A stretch of 64,000 nucleotides of DNA, taken from positions 40,637 to 104,636 of the forward strand of contig CALVHD010000004.1 in NCBI GenBank assembly GCA_944327245.1. The letters are read 5' to 3'. Below, one piece after another: positions 34,186-43,400 of this stretch. The translations under genes were made by a program, and so were the position numbers. The stretch comes from Candidatus Gastranaerophilales bacterium. Lineage in GTDB: Bacteria > Cyanobacteriota > Vampirovibrionia > Gastranaerophilales > Gastranaerophilaceae. Position 1 is the stretch's first letter; each line of letters opens with the position of its first letter. The notes beneath the pieces are model-generated. The model was not told where the DNA came from and did no database searches. It worked only from the letters and a program-made list of their open reading frames with translations.

Positions 34186-34812
34186 ATGCAAAGTCTGTCA
34201 AGTAAAGAAAATTTTTTTATCGGAGTGGCGCTATCTAATTCATCTAACTATGATAGCTCAATTTGTATTTTAGACAGGAACTCTTCTATTGTTTTGATGG
34301 ATAAATTTTACTTTGCATCTGATATAGATTATTTTTTTGAAAATACTCCTTATTTAAAAAATTCCATAGTATGTGTTAGCGTGCCTTATGATAATAAGTT
34401 GTTGGAAGGAAAATGGCGCATACATTCAAAAAATTACAAAATGCTTGGTGATTATTTTAAGGTTAATCGAGATAATTGGACAAATAGGATATCTAAAAGG
34501 TGTGTTGATACTTTTAAAAAAATTCAAGATAAGAATATAAAAGTAATCAGATGTGATATTAATCAGCTAAGATTGTCTTATGGGCTTTGTCCGCATTATC
34601 TTGCAAGAACAAGCCTTGATTGTAAAAATTTACAATTGTCTTTAAAAATTAAATACGGTTTTTCTCAAATGCCGGACAACATGCTTCCTGCATCAAACTT
34701 AGAAGCAATATTGTGTGCAATGTTTGCTATGGATTTTGTTAACAATATAAAAGTAAGAAAAATATTCGAAATAAACTCTGTTCCTGTTTATTCAAGAGAA
34801 GTTTTTTCTTAG
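34186..34812 (+). CDS. Conserved hypothetical protein, possibly RNase H-like fold
   Basis: 208 aa from the ATG at 34186; an earlier ATG at 34150 would add 12 hydrophobic residues and crowd the divergent ABC start. The opening FFIGVALSNSSNYDSSICIL (beta strand-loop-strand followed by IVLMDKFYF) and the later NMLPASNLEAILCAM recall the DUF429/RNase H-like predicted nucleases, with a possible acidic site. The similarity is by eye and weak. Three Cys in the middle region. It ends overlapping the convergent GH57 gene by 4 nt. Confidence 0.55.
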   Translation: MQSLSSKENFFIGVALSNSSNYDSSICILDRNSSIVLMDKFYFASDIDYFFENTPYLKNSIVCVSVPYDNKLLEGKWRIHSKNYKMLGDYFKVNRDNWTNRISKRCVDTFKKIQDKNIKVIRCDINQLRLSYGLCPHYLARTSLDCKNLQLSLKIKYGFSQMPDNMLPASNLEAILCAMFAMDFVNNIKVRKIFEINSVPVYSREVFS

Positions 34813-37331
34813 ATTTTGCCTGTCAATTGGTCAACTTTAGACTTATAAAAGTCCATATTAATGTTCAGGTGCTGTCCGATAGAAAGTAAATTTAAGAGCA
34901 GTTTTCTTTCGTCTTGTGTTTTGTTGTTGTTTTTGATTTTGCTTGTTAAATCTTCAAAATGCATACAAAACATGTCATAAAAAATATTTTGAGAATTTGA
35001 AATTTCTACTTGTATTTTTAATTTTTCTAATAATTCAAAGAAATACAACAGCTCTTGCGAGTTTTTTATGTTTGTTTCGTCTTTTAGTTTGTGTATGAGT
35101 TCTTTTAGCTTGTTTGATAAAATTTCATTTGCTTTTGAGTTATTTAGTTTGATTGAAAATTTATCGCAAAGTTGTTTTATGCTCATTAATTTTTGTATTT
35201 TTTCTTCATCTGTGTAGTCTGTTAATTGTGATAATTCTTTATCAAGGTTTGCTAAAAGCGTATATTTAGCACAGACTCTAAAGCCTTCCGGAATATCCAT
35301 ACCCAGATCATTTAAGTAGCTTATTGGGGTTAATAAGCTGTCGTATAATTCTTTATAGGTTTGTGTTGCTTTTTCTAAGTTTAGGGTAATTAAATTTTCA
35401 AGGATGGTTTTTCTTCTGTCCATCGGGATGTCTTTCAGTGAATAAAATCTTGAACCGTAGTATAGTTCAATGGCTTGAAGGGTTGAAACTATTGTGTCTT
35501 TTTCAAATACTTTAACTATTTCTTTTCTTTCTGTGTTGAAATCATCCAAGCAATTAAATTCCTTGATGGCACAATAGAACTCAAAGTTTTGAGTTTGAAT
35601 CATAGCAAAAGTTAACTCTCTTTTTTCCAGAGTTATATCTGATATAATTTCAACTTTGCCAAAAGATAATATATTATTTAAGCTTTTGTAGCTTTTGTAA
35701 TTTGTTTTTTTGATTTTGTAGCAGTATAGCTGCTGATTTTTTTTGTCGTCTTTTAAGTTTTCTTCATCAGTTTTAAAAGATGTTTCAATAGCGTATTGTG
35801 CTGCTATTTTTTCAATTCCTATTGAACTTGTCTTAACCCAGCGGTTATATATATCTTTTCCGTTTCCGAATTCTATAATATTACTTTTTGCTTTTTGTAA
35901 AATTGAAAGGAAAGTTTTTTCAAAATTTGTTTTGCTGAATTCACTTGCCAATTCCATAGCCCTTAGAGCATATTTCATAATTTGGGTTGTTTCAATTCCT
36001 GAAATATCAGCAAAAAACCAACCGCAGCTTGTATACATTAATTGTGCAAAACGTTGTATTTCCATCAATTTTATGGCTTTAACTTTGTCTTGAGTGCTCA
36101 ATTGTTTTTTTGCATTTTCAGCAAAGAATTTATTAATATTTTCTTCTGACCTGTCTAAAATAACGTCAATATAATTATTTCTTGCTTCCCAAAAATCTTT
36201 ATAATATTTTGTACCTTGAATTGAACATAGTTTGATTAATTCGTCTCTTAAATAATCAAATGCTTGCCTTAAAGGCTTTCTCCATTTTTGGTTCCAGTGC
36301 GGTTGAGCTCCTGTTGAACAGCCGCAATCATCCATCCATCTTCCGACACCATGGGCGCAGCTCCAAGCTGAAACAGGTTTAATATCTACTTCAAAGGTGG
36401 GAGGATACATTTCAAGGAATTGACCGTAGTTTGTTATTTTGAAACCGAGATTTTTAGCACCAACCCTTAAAACATATGCCAGCGCCATATCACCGAATTT
36501 TGTGTGGTGTCCATAGCTTTCGCCGTCTGTTGCAATGTTTACCAGCTGTGCATGTCCTCTTGATTCGACATAGCCTTCATTTAGGCGATATGAGAATTTT
36601 TTGCCGTCTTGTAGTAAATTATCAAAAGCAACCGATTTTGATATGGAACCGTCATAAAAGAATAAATCAATATATTTTTGTTTATCTGTTCCTTCAACAA
36701 AATATCTGTATGGCTGTGAAGGGTCAATTGTGCCCCATGATACATCTTGCCAGTTGTGTTCGCCTATTTTATTAATACATTTTGCTTGATGAGGTGATAA
36801 AATAGTAAACTTCACTCCGCAATCAATCAAAACTTCTAATGTTTGCGAGTCCACTGCTGTTTCAGCAAGCCAAATACCTTCTGCATTTCTTTTAAATCTT
36901 TTTTGGAAGTCTTTTAGCCCCCAGATAACCTGTGTAATTTTATCATTTTGGTTTGCAAGAGGCATAATAATGTGGTTATATACTTGTGCTATGGCGCAGC
37001 CATGACCGTTGTAAAGTTCAAGAGAATTTTTGTCTGCTTCAAGTATTCTTTGATAGGCATTTTGAGCATATTTTTCAAGCCAGCTTAATAAGGTTGGTCC
37101 AAAGTTGAAACTCATATATTGGTAATTATTTGAAATTTCAATAATTGAGTTATTGCTGTCAACCAGTCTTGAAGCACCATTTGGACTGTAACACTGCCAT
37201 GTTATTTTTTCGTTCCAGTCGTGATTTGGTGCTGCACTGTCTTGTATTTCGATTTCTTCTATCCATGGATTTTCTCTTGGTGGTTGATAAAAATGTCCGT
37301 GGATTGTTAAAAATTTCTTATCTTCGCTCAT
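34809..37331 (-). CDS. Glycoside hydrolase family 57 protein with long C-terminal domain (DUF3536-type)
   Basis: 840 aa. The N-terminal GH57 barrel opens LTIHGHFYQPPRENPW (His near residue 11-13). It contains GIWLAETAVD with the candidate nucleophile Glu157, and NIATDGESYGHH with candidate acid Asp269. W/C-rich AWSCAHGVGRWMDDCGCSTG near 325-345 is typical of the DUF3536-containing subgroup. The C-terminal roughly 450 residues are helical. GH57 enzymes are amylases, branching enzymes or glucanotransferases; the specificity here is not fixed. Probably cytoplasmic alpha-glucan metabolism together with MalQ (1497-3413). Confidence 0.9.
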   Translation of the reverse strand: MSEDKKFLTIHGHFYQPPRENPWIEEIEIQDSAAPNHDWNEKITWQCYSPNGASRLVDSNNSIIEISNNYQYMSFNFGPTLLSWLEKYAQNAYQRILEADKNSLELYNGHGCAIAQVYNHIIMPLANQNDKITQVIWGLKDFQKRFKRNAEGIWLAETAVDSQTLEVLIDCGVKFTILSPHQAKCINKIGEHNWQDVSWGTIDPSQPYRYFVEGTDKQKYIDLFFYDGSISKSVAFDNLLQDGKKFSYRLNEGYVESRGHAQLVNIATDGESYGHHTKFGDMALAYVLRVGAKNLGFKITNYGQFLEMYPPTFEVDIKPVSAWSCAHGVGRWMDDCGCSTGAQPHWNQKWRKPLRQAFDYLRDELIKLCSIQGTKYYKDFWEARNNYIDVILDRSEENINKFFAENAKKQLSTQDKVKAIKLMEIQRFAQLMYTSCGWFFADISGIETTQIMKYALRAMELASEFSKTNFEKTFLSILQKAKSNIIEFGNGKDIYNRWVKTSSIGIEKIAAQYAIETSFKTDEENLKDDKKNQQLYCYKIKKTNYKSYKSLNNILSFGKVEIISDITLEKRELTFAMIQTQNFEFYCAIKEFNCLDDFNTERKEIVKVFEKDTIVSTLQAIELYYGSRFYSLKDIPMDRRKTILENLITLNLEKATQTYKELYDSLLTPISYLNDLGMDIPEGFRVCAKYTLLANLDKELSQLTDYTDEEKIQKLMSIKQLCDKFSIKLNNSKANEILSNKLKELIHKLKDETNIKNSQELLYFFELLEKLKIQVEISNSQNIFYDMFCMHFEDLTSKIKNNNKTQDERKLLLNLLSIGQHLNINMDFYKSKVDQLTGKI

Positions 37332-37358
37332 CTTCCAACCCTGTAATACTTTTAGCGG

Positions 37359-37847
37359 TTATTGTTTTTTATCATCTTTTTTGATTTTTTTAATTACGGT
37401 TAAATTTTCAACGTCCAGCCAAGGGTCATTAAGTGCTGTTGAAAATACTTTTCCGGTTATCTCGATTTTATCTCCTGTTTCAAGGTCTATGTGTTTTTCT
37501 GCCATTTCTTTTTTTAGGAATATTTTCATCTCTGATAGCGGAATATCATGATCCATTACATCATCTCTTTGAATTAATATGCCTATGTATTTGTCGCTTG
37601 GTCTTAAGGCTTTTTTGTAATCCAGACCTAAGGTTGAGAATTTGTCAAACGTGGCTTGCATTTTAATAGTTTTATTTAAATATTTACTTGGATTATTTAC
37701 TATATTTAATGATGTTGTATTTATTGCATTTGCAGTATGTGCTGATGGTTTTTTAACAGGTTGACTGGGTGCACTTGTTGCAAATTGCACAAGCCCTATG
37801 CTCATCATAACAACGAAAGATATCGATAATATGGTTTTTTTATTCAT
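37359..37847 (-). CDS. Exported OB-fold-like protein of unknown function
   Basis: 162 aa. A clear signal peptide (residues 1-25, ending ATSA) is followed by a Pro/Ala/Thr-rich linker. Then comes a domain of about 100 residues with the pattern NIVNNPSKYLNKTIKMQATF ... DLETGDKIEITGKVF, as in secreted OB-fold proteins. Lys/Asp-rich end. It is downstream of the NagA-like gene and upstream of GH57 on the same strand, possibly one transcript. Function unknown. Confidence 0.72.
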   Translation of the reverse strand: MNKKTILSISFVVMMSIGLVQFATSAPSQPVKKPSAHTANAINTTSLNIVNNPSKYLNKTIKMQATFDKFSTLGLDYKKALRPSDKYIGILIQRDDVMDHDIPLSEMKIFLKKEMAEKHIDLETGDKIEITGKVFSTALNDPWLDVENLTVIKKIKKDDKKQ

Positions 37848-37882
37848 GGTTTCCTCTAAAATTTGTTTTCAAAAATAGTTTA

Positions 37883-38788
37883 TCATAATTTTTGGCTATT
37901 TAAAATATCAATCTCGCTATCTGTTAGGTTAAGATATTTTATTTGATTTTCAAAAGCCATTTGTTTGATATCTTCTTTGCTTAGAATGTTTTTCTTAATT
38001 AAATTATGACATATTTCATCAAGAGTTTTTATAGAACCCGCTAAAGTATTATTTTCATCTTTTCCATTCGGATAGATTTTTTTATTACAGAATATTATTT
38101 CTTTGTTAAAATGGCTGATAGGCAGGCTATCGCTGATTAAGAGAATTTTGTCTTTTGGTTTTGTTTTTATGATTAATTTTATAATATCTGAGTTTGTATG
38201 AATTAAATCGGCTATGATTTCGCAATATACTTTATCATTTATCAATCCTTCAAGGGCAATTGAGGGGTTTCTGTGGTGAATTGGGTTCATTGCGTTAAAA
38301 TGATGGGTTGTGCCTTTGCAATTTTTCATTGTTTCACCGATTGAGTGACCTGCTTGGGTTATAATATTTTTTTCATTTAAATAATCAATTAAATCAATAT
38401 CATTTTCAGGAGCTATTGTAACTATTTTTATTATTTTCTCATACTTTCCAACTAATTCTTTAAAATTATTTATTGTTGGAATTTTAAAAACTTTTTTGTC
38501 TTGTATTCCGGATTTTTCCTTGCTTAGAAAGCTTCCCTCAAGGTGAACCCCGATAATAAATGTTTCGTTTTCAATGTTTTTCAGTTGTTCCTTTTTAATT
38601 ACTTCAAAGATGGCCAGCTGGTTTTGAATATTTTTGCTGCTATCACCAACTAATGTAGGGCAAATTCCTTTTATATTAAATTTGTAGAGTTTTTTTAAAA
38701 TCGATTTTATTTCATCATAGTTTCCATAGTTAAAATTGACGCCAAATGCGCCATGGGTGTGGTTATCGATAAATTTTAAATTTTCCAC
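37883..38788 (-). CDS. nagA: N-acetylglucosamine-6-phosphate deacetylase-like amidohydrolase (short form)
   Basis: 301 aa. Releases acetate from GlcNAc-6-phosphate in amino-sugar recycling. NagA landmarks: FIDNHTHGAFG at the start, GVHLEGSFLS (metal Glu), AGHSIG, THHFNAMNPIHHRNPS, IIADLIHTN and LLISDSLP (catalytic Asp). Full-length NagA has about 380 residues with an N-terminal beta-sandwich half; here the protein begins right at the barrel. The usual IADGxH is IADLIH. So it is a shortened, possibly diverged member. No nagB is adjacent. Confidence 0.78.
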   Translation of the reverse strand: MENLKFIDNHTHGAFGVNFNYGNYDEIKSILKKLYKFNIKGICPTLVGDSSKNIQNQLAIFEVIKKEQLKNIENETFIIGVHLEGSFLSKEKSGIQDKKVFKIPTINNFKELVGKYEKIIKIVTIAPENDIDLIDYLNEKNIITQAGHSIGETMKNCKGTTHHFNAMNPIHHRNPSIALEGLINDKVYCEIIADLIHTNSDIIKLIIKTKPKDKILLISDSLPISHFNKEIIFCNKKIYPNGKDENNTLAGSIKTLDEICHNLIKKNILSKEDIKQMAFENQIKYLNLTDSEIDILNSQKL

Positions 38789-38945
38789 TTTGACCTTTCT
38801 AGAAAAATCATTAAGTCTTATATGGCTTAATCGTACAGGTTTAATAATATTATGTTAACAAATGTAAACAAAAATAGAATAATCCTAAAGAATTATATTT
38901 TGAATGTCGTTAATAAAAATGTAAATACGAAGGAAAGGTGACAAT

Positions 38946-39977
38946 ATGGGATTAGCGGCAAGTCAAGCTCGCTTTCTTGGTTTAACTGCGAGAAAGAGCA
39001 ATGTTGAATATCAAGGACAGCAAATAAATCAGGCAAGAACTGCACTGTCTAATGAAGTTATGGGTTTGTATAACGAATATAACAATTTAGATGTGCCAAC
39101 TCCGCCTTCTGTCAGTGATTATACAAAGACAACTTATACTCTTGATTCAACAAGCGAGGGGTATCAAATTGACAGTTTTTCAAAAATAACCGACGGAAGT
39201 CAATATGACGGTTATTATAATGTGTCTTTATCATATCAACAAGATGTTGCAAAAGCATATACATATCAAGCAAAAGATTGCGTTGCAACAGTTAAAAAGA
39301 ATGATTCAGGAAGCTACAATTATGTAAATTTTCAAATTGGAACAAATACATATACTTATGATGAAAATGATTTAGATAATTCAACTATCACAAAAATTAC
39401 ATCTGATTATGAAAAATACCAAGGTTTATCTACAATCATGCAAGCTCAAGGCTTATCTGAAGGTACATTTTATATGTATATGATAAATGGAACTGCATAT
39501 TATACATCAGAAGACGATCTTAATTCGACTGCTTTTGAAGAAGTTGACGGAAATTTAAGATACTATGGTGATTATACTTTTGATTACCAAGGAGCTCAAA
39601 AAACTACTCAAAATGTACAAGCAAAAGCAGCTTTAACTCAAGATTCAAGCGGAAGATTATCAGCTATTCAGATAATCAGCTGTGATGATGCACCTGAATT
39701 AATGAATAATACATATTCAATTTCGACAGGTTCAAGCGAAGATACGCTTGCTTATACAGATGCAATGAATCAATATTATTATGAAAAAGCGCAATATGAA
39801 AAAGAAGTTGAAAAAATAAACAAGAAAACGGAAAAAATTCAAGCGGAAGACAGAAGCCTTGAATTGAAATTAAATCAATTAGACACAGAACAAAATGCAA
39901 TTGCAACAGAAATGGAATCAATTTCTAAGGTTATTGAAGATACAATCGATTCCGTATTTAAAACCTATAACAGCTAA
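38946..39977 (+). CDS. Coiled-coil-ended protein with variable middle domain (SQxR family)
   Basis: 343 aa, not matched to a named family. N-terminal helix MGLAASQARFLGLTARKSNVE, continuing EYQGQQINQARTALSNE. The middle domain (about 60-275) is Tyr/Ser/Thr/Asp-rich, without Lys-rich runs. A long C-terminal coiled coil (about 278-335) ends IDSVFKTYNS. No signal peptide, no Cys-rich site. Helical ends with a variable centre recall flagellins, hook and needle proteins, which are secreted without a cleaved signal; this is only an architectural analogy. Strong GAAGGAAAGGTGAC ribosome binding site, own terminator. It shares both ends with 24711-25034. Confidence 0.78.
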   Translation: MGLAASQARFLGLTARKSNVEYQGQQINQARTALSNEVMGLYNEYNNLDVPTPPSVSDYTKTTYTLDSTSEGYQIDSFSKITDGSQYDGYYNVSLSYQQDVAKAYTYQAKDCVATVKKNDSGSYNYVNFQIGTNTYTYDENDLDNSTITKITSDYEKYQGLSTIMQAQGLSEGTFYMYMINGTAYYTSEDDLNSTAFEEVDGNLRYYGDYTFDYQGAQKTTQNVQAKAALTQDSSGRLSAIQIISCDDAPELMNNTYSISTGSSEDTLAYTDAMNQYYYEKAQYEKEVEKINKKTEKIQAEDRSLELKLNQLDTEQNAIATEMESISKVIEDTIDSVFKTYNS

Positions 39978-40003
39978 CAAAATCAAATTATTCCTTTGTA
40001 TTT

Positions 40004-40040
40004 TCCTCTTTTTGATGATTTTCAAAAAGAGGATTTTATT
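40004..40040. terminator. Terminator after the coiled-coil gene
   Basis: A 12-bp stem (40004-40015 with 40022-40033, core CCTCTTTTTGA/TCAAAAAGAGG), 6-nt loop, followed by TTTTATTT. Lies between convergent genes and may serve both. Confidence 0.82.
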
Positions 40041-40225
40041 TAATGAGCTTTAAAAAATCGGTTATTTGTTCCGTTTTCTCCGATTTTAATTTTAATTTCT
40101 CTCATGCATCTTGGACATCTGCCTTGATAATAGGTACCATCTTTATTTTTGTATATTCTTCCATATACATTACAGCATTCAAATAAAATTCCTAAAAAAG
40201 GTCTGGATGTTTTTTCTTGTTCCAT
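40040..40225 (-). CDS. Small conserved Cys-rich protein
   Basis: 61 aa. [20 protein letters not shown].. followed by [20 protein letters not shown] and TNNRFFKAH. The CC pair and the CPRC pair suggest a zinc ribbon. The dense, patterned motif (RPFxGIxFECCNxYxRIY...GRCPRC...RFF) is like small conserved proteins found in several bacterial phyla, supporting it as a real gene despite its length. Function unknown. It is convergent with the coiled-coil gene and divergent from the symporter gene. Confidence 0.75.
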   Translation of the reverse strand: MEQEKTSRPFLGILFECCNVYGRIYKNKDGTYYQGRCPRCMREIKIKIGENGTNNRFFKAH

Positions 40226-40281
40226 ATTCTGATTTTAACTTTTTTATATGTCTTTAAAATCGGTCTATTGTTTGAATTTTT

Positions 40282-40310
40282 TTGCAAAAATCTATAAAAA
40301 GTAGTAGAAT
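40282..40310 (+). promoter_or_regulatory. Promoter for the symporter-rlmH-deoA-ilvA-ridA unit
   Basis: TTGCAA (40282-40287), 17-nt spacer, TAGAAT (40305-40310). A GGAG ribosome binding site follows before the ATG at 40344. No further terminator or good promoter was seen until after 45000, so the five genes are probably one operon. Confidence 0.55.
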
Positions 40311-40343
40311 AAATCGAAACAGTATGATGGAGAATAACTATAA

Positions 40344-41663
40344 ATGGGTTTACATATGCAAGTCATAATTGCACTATTGCTCGGTATAAAGAGAAACGGA
40401 CATATATTTATCGGTTTAATTTTAGGTATATTAGTCGGATTGTTCTTTCCTAAGGAGCAATATGGGCAAGTTTATTCGATATTAAGTTTTATAGCTAAAG
40501 CGTTTATCAATATAATTCAAATGGTAGTTTTGCCTTTGGTAATTAGTGCAATCATTATCGGGGTATCTAATATTGGAGATTCTAAACAGCTTGCAAAATT
40601 TGGCTCTAAAATGATTTTATATTACGGAATTATAACCGTTTTGGCTGTTTTGGTTGCTGCTGTTGTTTCAATAATTCTTCAACCGGGACTTAATGCTCAA
40701 GGGCTGGTTAATCCTGATATAATTCAAAATGTTCAAGGTAGTGTAACTGAGGCGATACAATACCAAAAAGAAAATTTAGTTCAGATGTTTTTGGATTTAA
40801 TTCCTAAAAATCCTTTTGAAGCTTTAGCCAAGGGAAATATGATTCCTGTTATTATCTTTGTTTCTATCTTTGCGGTTGCTTTGACAAGAGCAGGGGAAAT
40901 TTCACGTCCTTTGGTTTCGTTTTTTGAAAGTATATTTGCGGCAACCATGAAAGTAACAGATTGGATTATGTATCTTGCAGCTCCGGGTATTTTTGCTTTG
41001 ACTGCAACTGCTGTTTCAAGCTTTGGCATGGAAATATTTGGAGTCATTTCAAAATATGCAATAGCAATTTGTATTGCTTTGGGTATTCAATTTTTTGTTG
41101 TTTATCCTATTATGCTCAAAATATTTTCAAAAGTTCCTGTGGGAAGATTATATGCAGCAATATCAGAAGCTATAATGGTTGCTTTTGGTACTGCTTCATC
41201 ATCTGCAACTTTGCCTTTGACGATTACGTGCTGTGAAAAGAGAGGTATCTCAAATAAGGTTTGCTCTTTTGTACTTCCTTTAGGAGCAACTCTAAATATG
41301 GATGGAACAGCCATAATACAAGTAATTGCAGTTATGTTTTTGGCTCAAATGTATGGTATTGATTTATCACCATTGTTAATATTTGAAATTTCCGCTCTTG
41401 CTATTGTTGCATCATCAACTTCAGCCGGTATCCCCGGAGCAGGTATGATTACAATTGCTTTAATATTAAACGGAATCGGCTTAACTCCGCAGCAGCTGGT
41501 GGTTGGTTTTTCATTATTATTTGCAATCGAGAGATTTTTCGATATGTTGAGAACAATTTGCAATGTAACTTCAGATGCTGTTGTTGCAGCAATTATTGCA
41601 GATAATGAAAATGAACTTAATTACGAATTGTTGTGCGGAACAGAAGAAAAGGCGCAAGCTTGA
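40344..41663 (+). CDS. Dicarboxylate/amino acid:cation symporter (DAACS, GltP/DctA-type)
   Basis: 439 aa. Membrane uptake carrier for acidic amino acids or C4-dicarboxylates with Na+ or H+. Signature elements: IQMVVLPLVISAIIIGV, the serine-rich hairpin FGTASSSATLPLT (near 280-292), LPLGATLNMDGTAI (near 312-325) and SAGIPGAGMI. The start is the ATG at 40344 or the nearby one at 40356. It could supply aspartate, glutamate or serine/threonine; the downstream threonine ammonia-lyase makes amino-acid uptake plausible. The rlmH start overlaps its stop. Confidence 0.92.
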   Translation: MGLHMQVIIALLLGIKRNGHIFIGLILGILVGLFFPKEQYGQVYSILSFIAKAFINIIQMVVLPLVISAIIIGVSNIGDSKQLAKFGSKMILYYGIITVLAVLVAAVVSIILQPGLNAQGLVNPDIIQNVQGSVTEAIQYQKENLVQMFLDLIPKNPFEALAKGNMIPVIIFVSIFAVALTRAGEISRPLVSFFESIFAATMKVTDWIMYLAAPGIFALTATAVSSFGMEIFGVISKYAIAICIALGIQFFVVYPIMLKIFSKVPVGRLYAAISEAIMVAFGTASSSATLPLTITCCEKRGISNKVCSFVLPLGATLNMDGTAIIQVIAVMFLAQMYGIDLSPLLIFEISALAIVASSTSAGIPGAGMITIALILNGIGLTPQQLVVGFSLLFAIERFFDMLRTICNVTSDAVVAAIIADNENELNYELLCGTEEKAQA

Positions 41664-42076
41664 ATATAAAAGTAATACTTGAAGCAAAATTAAAAGAAAG
41701 TTTTTATAAAGAAGGCGTTTTTGAATATCAAAAGCGCCTTTTAGGACGTGTTGAAGTTGTTGAAGTAAATAATATTTTAGAATATATTAAAAATAAGCAA
41801 AATTCTTTTATAGTTACAATGGAAATAGAAGGCAAATCCCTTTCGAGTGAAGAATTTGCTAAAAAGCTTGATGATATTGAAAAAGACGGTTATTATAATG
41901 AAATTTTGTTTTTAATCGGCGGAGCCTATGGTCTTGATAATATGGTTCGTCAAAAATCAAATTTTAAGTTTTCAATGTCAAAGTTGACTTTTTTACACCA
42001 AGAAGCAGTCTTGATTTTAATGGAGCAAATATATAGAGCTTATAAAATTTTAAATAACGAACCATATCATAAATAA
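41660..42076 (+). CDS. rlmH: 23S rRNA (pseudouridine-1915-N3)-methyltransferase
   Basis: 138 aa from a TTG at 41660 whose frame overlaps the symporter stop as TTGA; with this start the length and the opening NIKVILEAKLK fit the family. It methylates pseudouridine 1915 in helix 69 of 23S rRNA using SAM. SPOUT-type knot residues: LIGGAYGLDN, FSMSKLTFLHQEAVLILMEQIYRA and the conserved end NNEPYHK. Confidence 0.92.
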   Translation: MNIKVILEAKLKESFYKEGVFEYQKRLLGRVEVVEVNNILEYIKNKQNSFIVTMEIEGKSLSSEEFAKKLDDIEKDGYYNEILFLIGGAYGLDNMVRQKSNFKFSMSKLTFLHQEAVLILMEQIYRAYKILNNEPYHK

Positions 42077-42086
42077 GGAAAATAAA

Positions 42087-43388
42087 ATGAGAGTAGTTGA
42101 TTTAATTCAAAAGAAAAAAGACGGTCTAGCTCACACAAAAGAAGAAATTAATTTTCTTGTTGAAAATTATACAAAAGGAAATATTGAAGATTATCAAATG
42201 TCTGCGTGGCTTATGGCAGTTTGTTTTAAAGGTTTAACAGATGAAGAAACAGCATATATGACTGAAAGTTTTGTTAATTCCGGTGATGTTTTGGATTTTT
42301 CATCAATTTCATCCGATATTGCAGACAAACACTCAACAGGGGGAGTTGGCGATAAAGTTACTCTTGTTTTAATACCGATTTTAGCCCAATTGGATGTGTA
42401 TACGGCAAAATTATCAGGCAGAGGACTTGGTTTTACAGGCGGCACTATAGATAAGCTTGAATCTATTCCAAATTTCAGATGCGAATTAACTAATGAAGAA
42501 TTTTTTAATCAAATCAAAAAGATTAAAGTTGCAATTTCATCTCAAAGCCCTAATTTAACCCCTGCAGATGGAAAAATTTATGCGCTTAGAGATGTTACGG
42601 CAACCGTTGATAATAAATCTTTAATTTGTGCGTCTGTTGTATCTAAAAAAATTGCCTCAGGGGCGACATCTATTGTTTTAGATGTTAAATATGGTTCGGG
42701 TGCTTTTTTAAAAACTCCTCATGAAGCCAAGGAATTGGCAGATTTAATGGTAAAAACAGGAAAACTTTTAAACAGAAACATTGATGTGGTCATCAGTTCA
42801 ATGGAACAGCCATTAGGAAAATGTGTCGGAAACAGCCTTGAGGTGATTGAGGCAATTGAATTTTTAAAAGGTAACTATTCTTTTGATTTGTATGAAATTA
42901 CTCTAGAACTTGCAATTAAGACTTTATTGAACTGCAAGAAGGCAAACTCATATGATGAGGCGAAAAAAAAGGTTGATGAAGTCATTAAGAATAAAACCGC
43001 TTTAAATAAATTTAGAGAAATCATTGTTGCTCAAGGGGGAAACCCTGAAGTAATTAATAATTATTCTTTATTTAAAATAGGGAAAAATATATTTGAAATT
43101 AAAGCCCAAAAAGACGGTTATATTTCAAAGTTGGATGCATTGGATGTTGCGCATGCTGCAAAGCTTTTAGGTGCAGGCAGAGATAAAAAAACAGACAAAA
43201 TTGACTTTGGTGCGGGCGTACTTTTAGATAAAAAAATCGCAGATTATGTTAAAAAAGATGAGACAATTATGAAATTGTATTATGATGATGTAAATAATGA
43301 AAAGTTAAATGATGCAATTGTAATTGCAAATAAGTCATTTGAGATAATCTCAGACAAGGTTGATATGCCTAAATTAATTTATAAATAG
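42087..43388 (+). CDS. Pyrimidine-nucleoside (thymidine) phosphorylase
   Basis: 433 aa, usual length. Splits thymidine, uridine or deoxyuridine with phosphate to base and (deoxy)ribose-1-phosphate for salvage. The phosphate site KHSTGGVGDKVT (near 78-89) and the signature SGRGLGFTGGTIDKLESIP (near 113-131) are intact, as are ASKKIASG-like VSKKIASGATSIVLDVKYG and QPLGKCVGNSLEV. Single-gene relatives are called deoA or pdp; specificity cannot be told. Ten nt after rlmH with an AAGGAAAA ribosome binding site. Confidence 0.93.
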   Translation: MRVVDLIQKKKDGLAHTKEEINFLVENYTKGNIEDYQMSAWLMAVCFKGLTDEETAYMTESFVNSGDVLDFSSISSDIADKHSTGGVGDKVTLVLIPILAQLDVYTAKLSGRGLGFTGGTIDKLESIPNFRCELTNEEFFNQIKKIKVAISSQSPNLTPADGKIYALRDVTATVDNKSLICASVVSKKIASGATSIVLDVKYGSGAFLKTPHEAKELADLMVKTGKLLNRNIDVVISSMEQPLGKCVGNSLEVIEAIEFLKGNYSFDLYEITLELAIKTLLNCKKANSYDEAKKKVDEVIKNKTALNKFREIIVAQGGNPEVINNYSLFKIGKNIFEIKAQKDGYISKLDALDVAHAAKLLGAGRDKKTDKIDFGAGVLLDKKIADYVKKDETIMKLYYDDVNNEKLNDAIVIANKSFEIISDKVDMPKLIYK

Positions 43389-43400
43389 AAAGGTTAAAAA

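Noticed and set aside
35743..36093. 116-codon open frame on the plus strand
   Set aside because: Antisense to the GH57 gene with no motif of its own.
38810..38831. Inverted repeat ATTAAG/CTTAAT upstream of the coiled-coil gene as an operator
   Set aside because: Only 6-bp arms of A/T-rich sequence with a 10-nt centre; expected by chance in such DNA.
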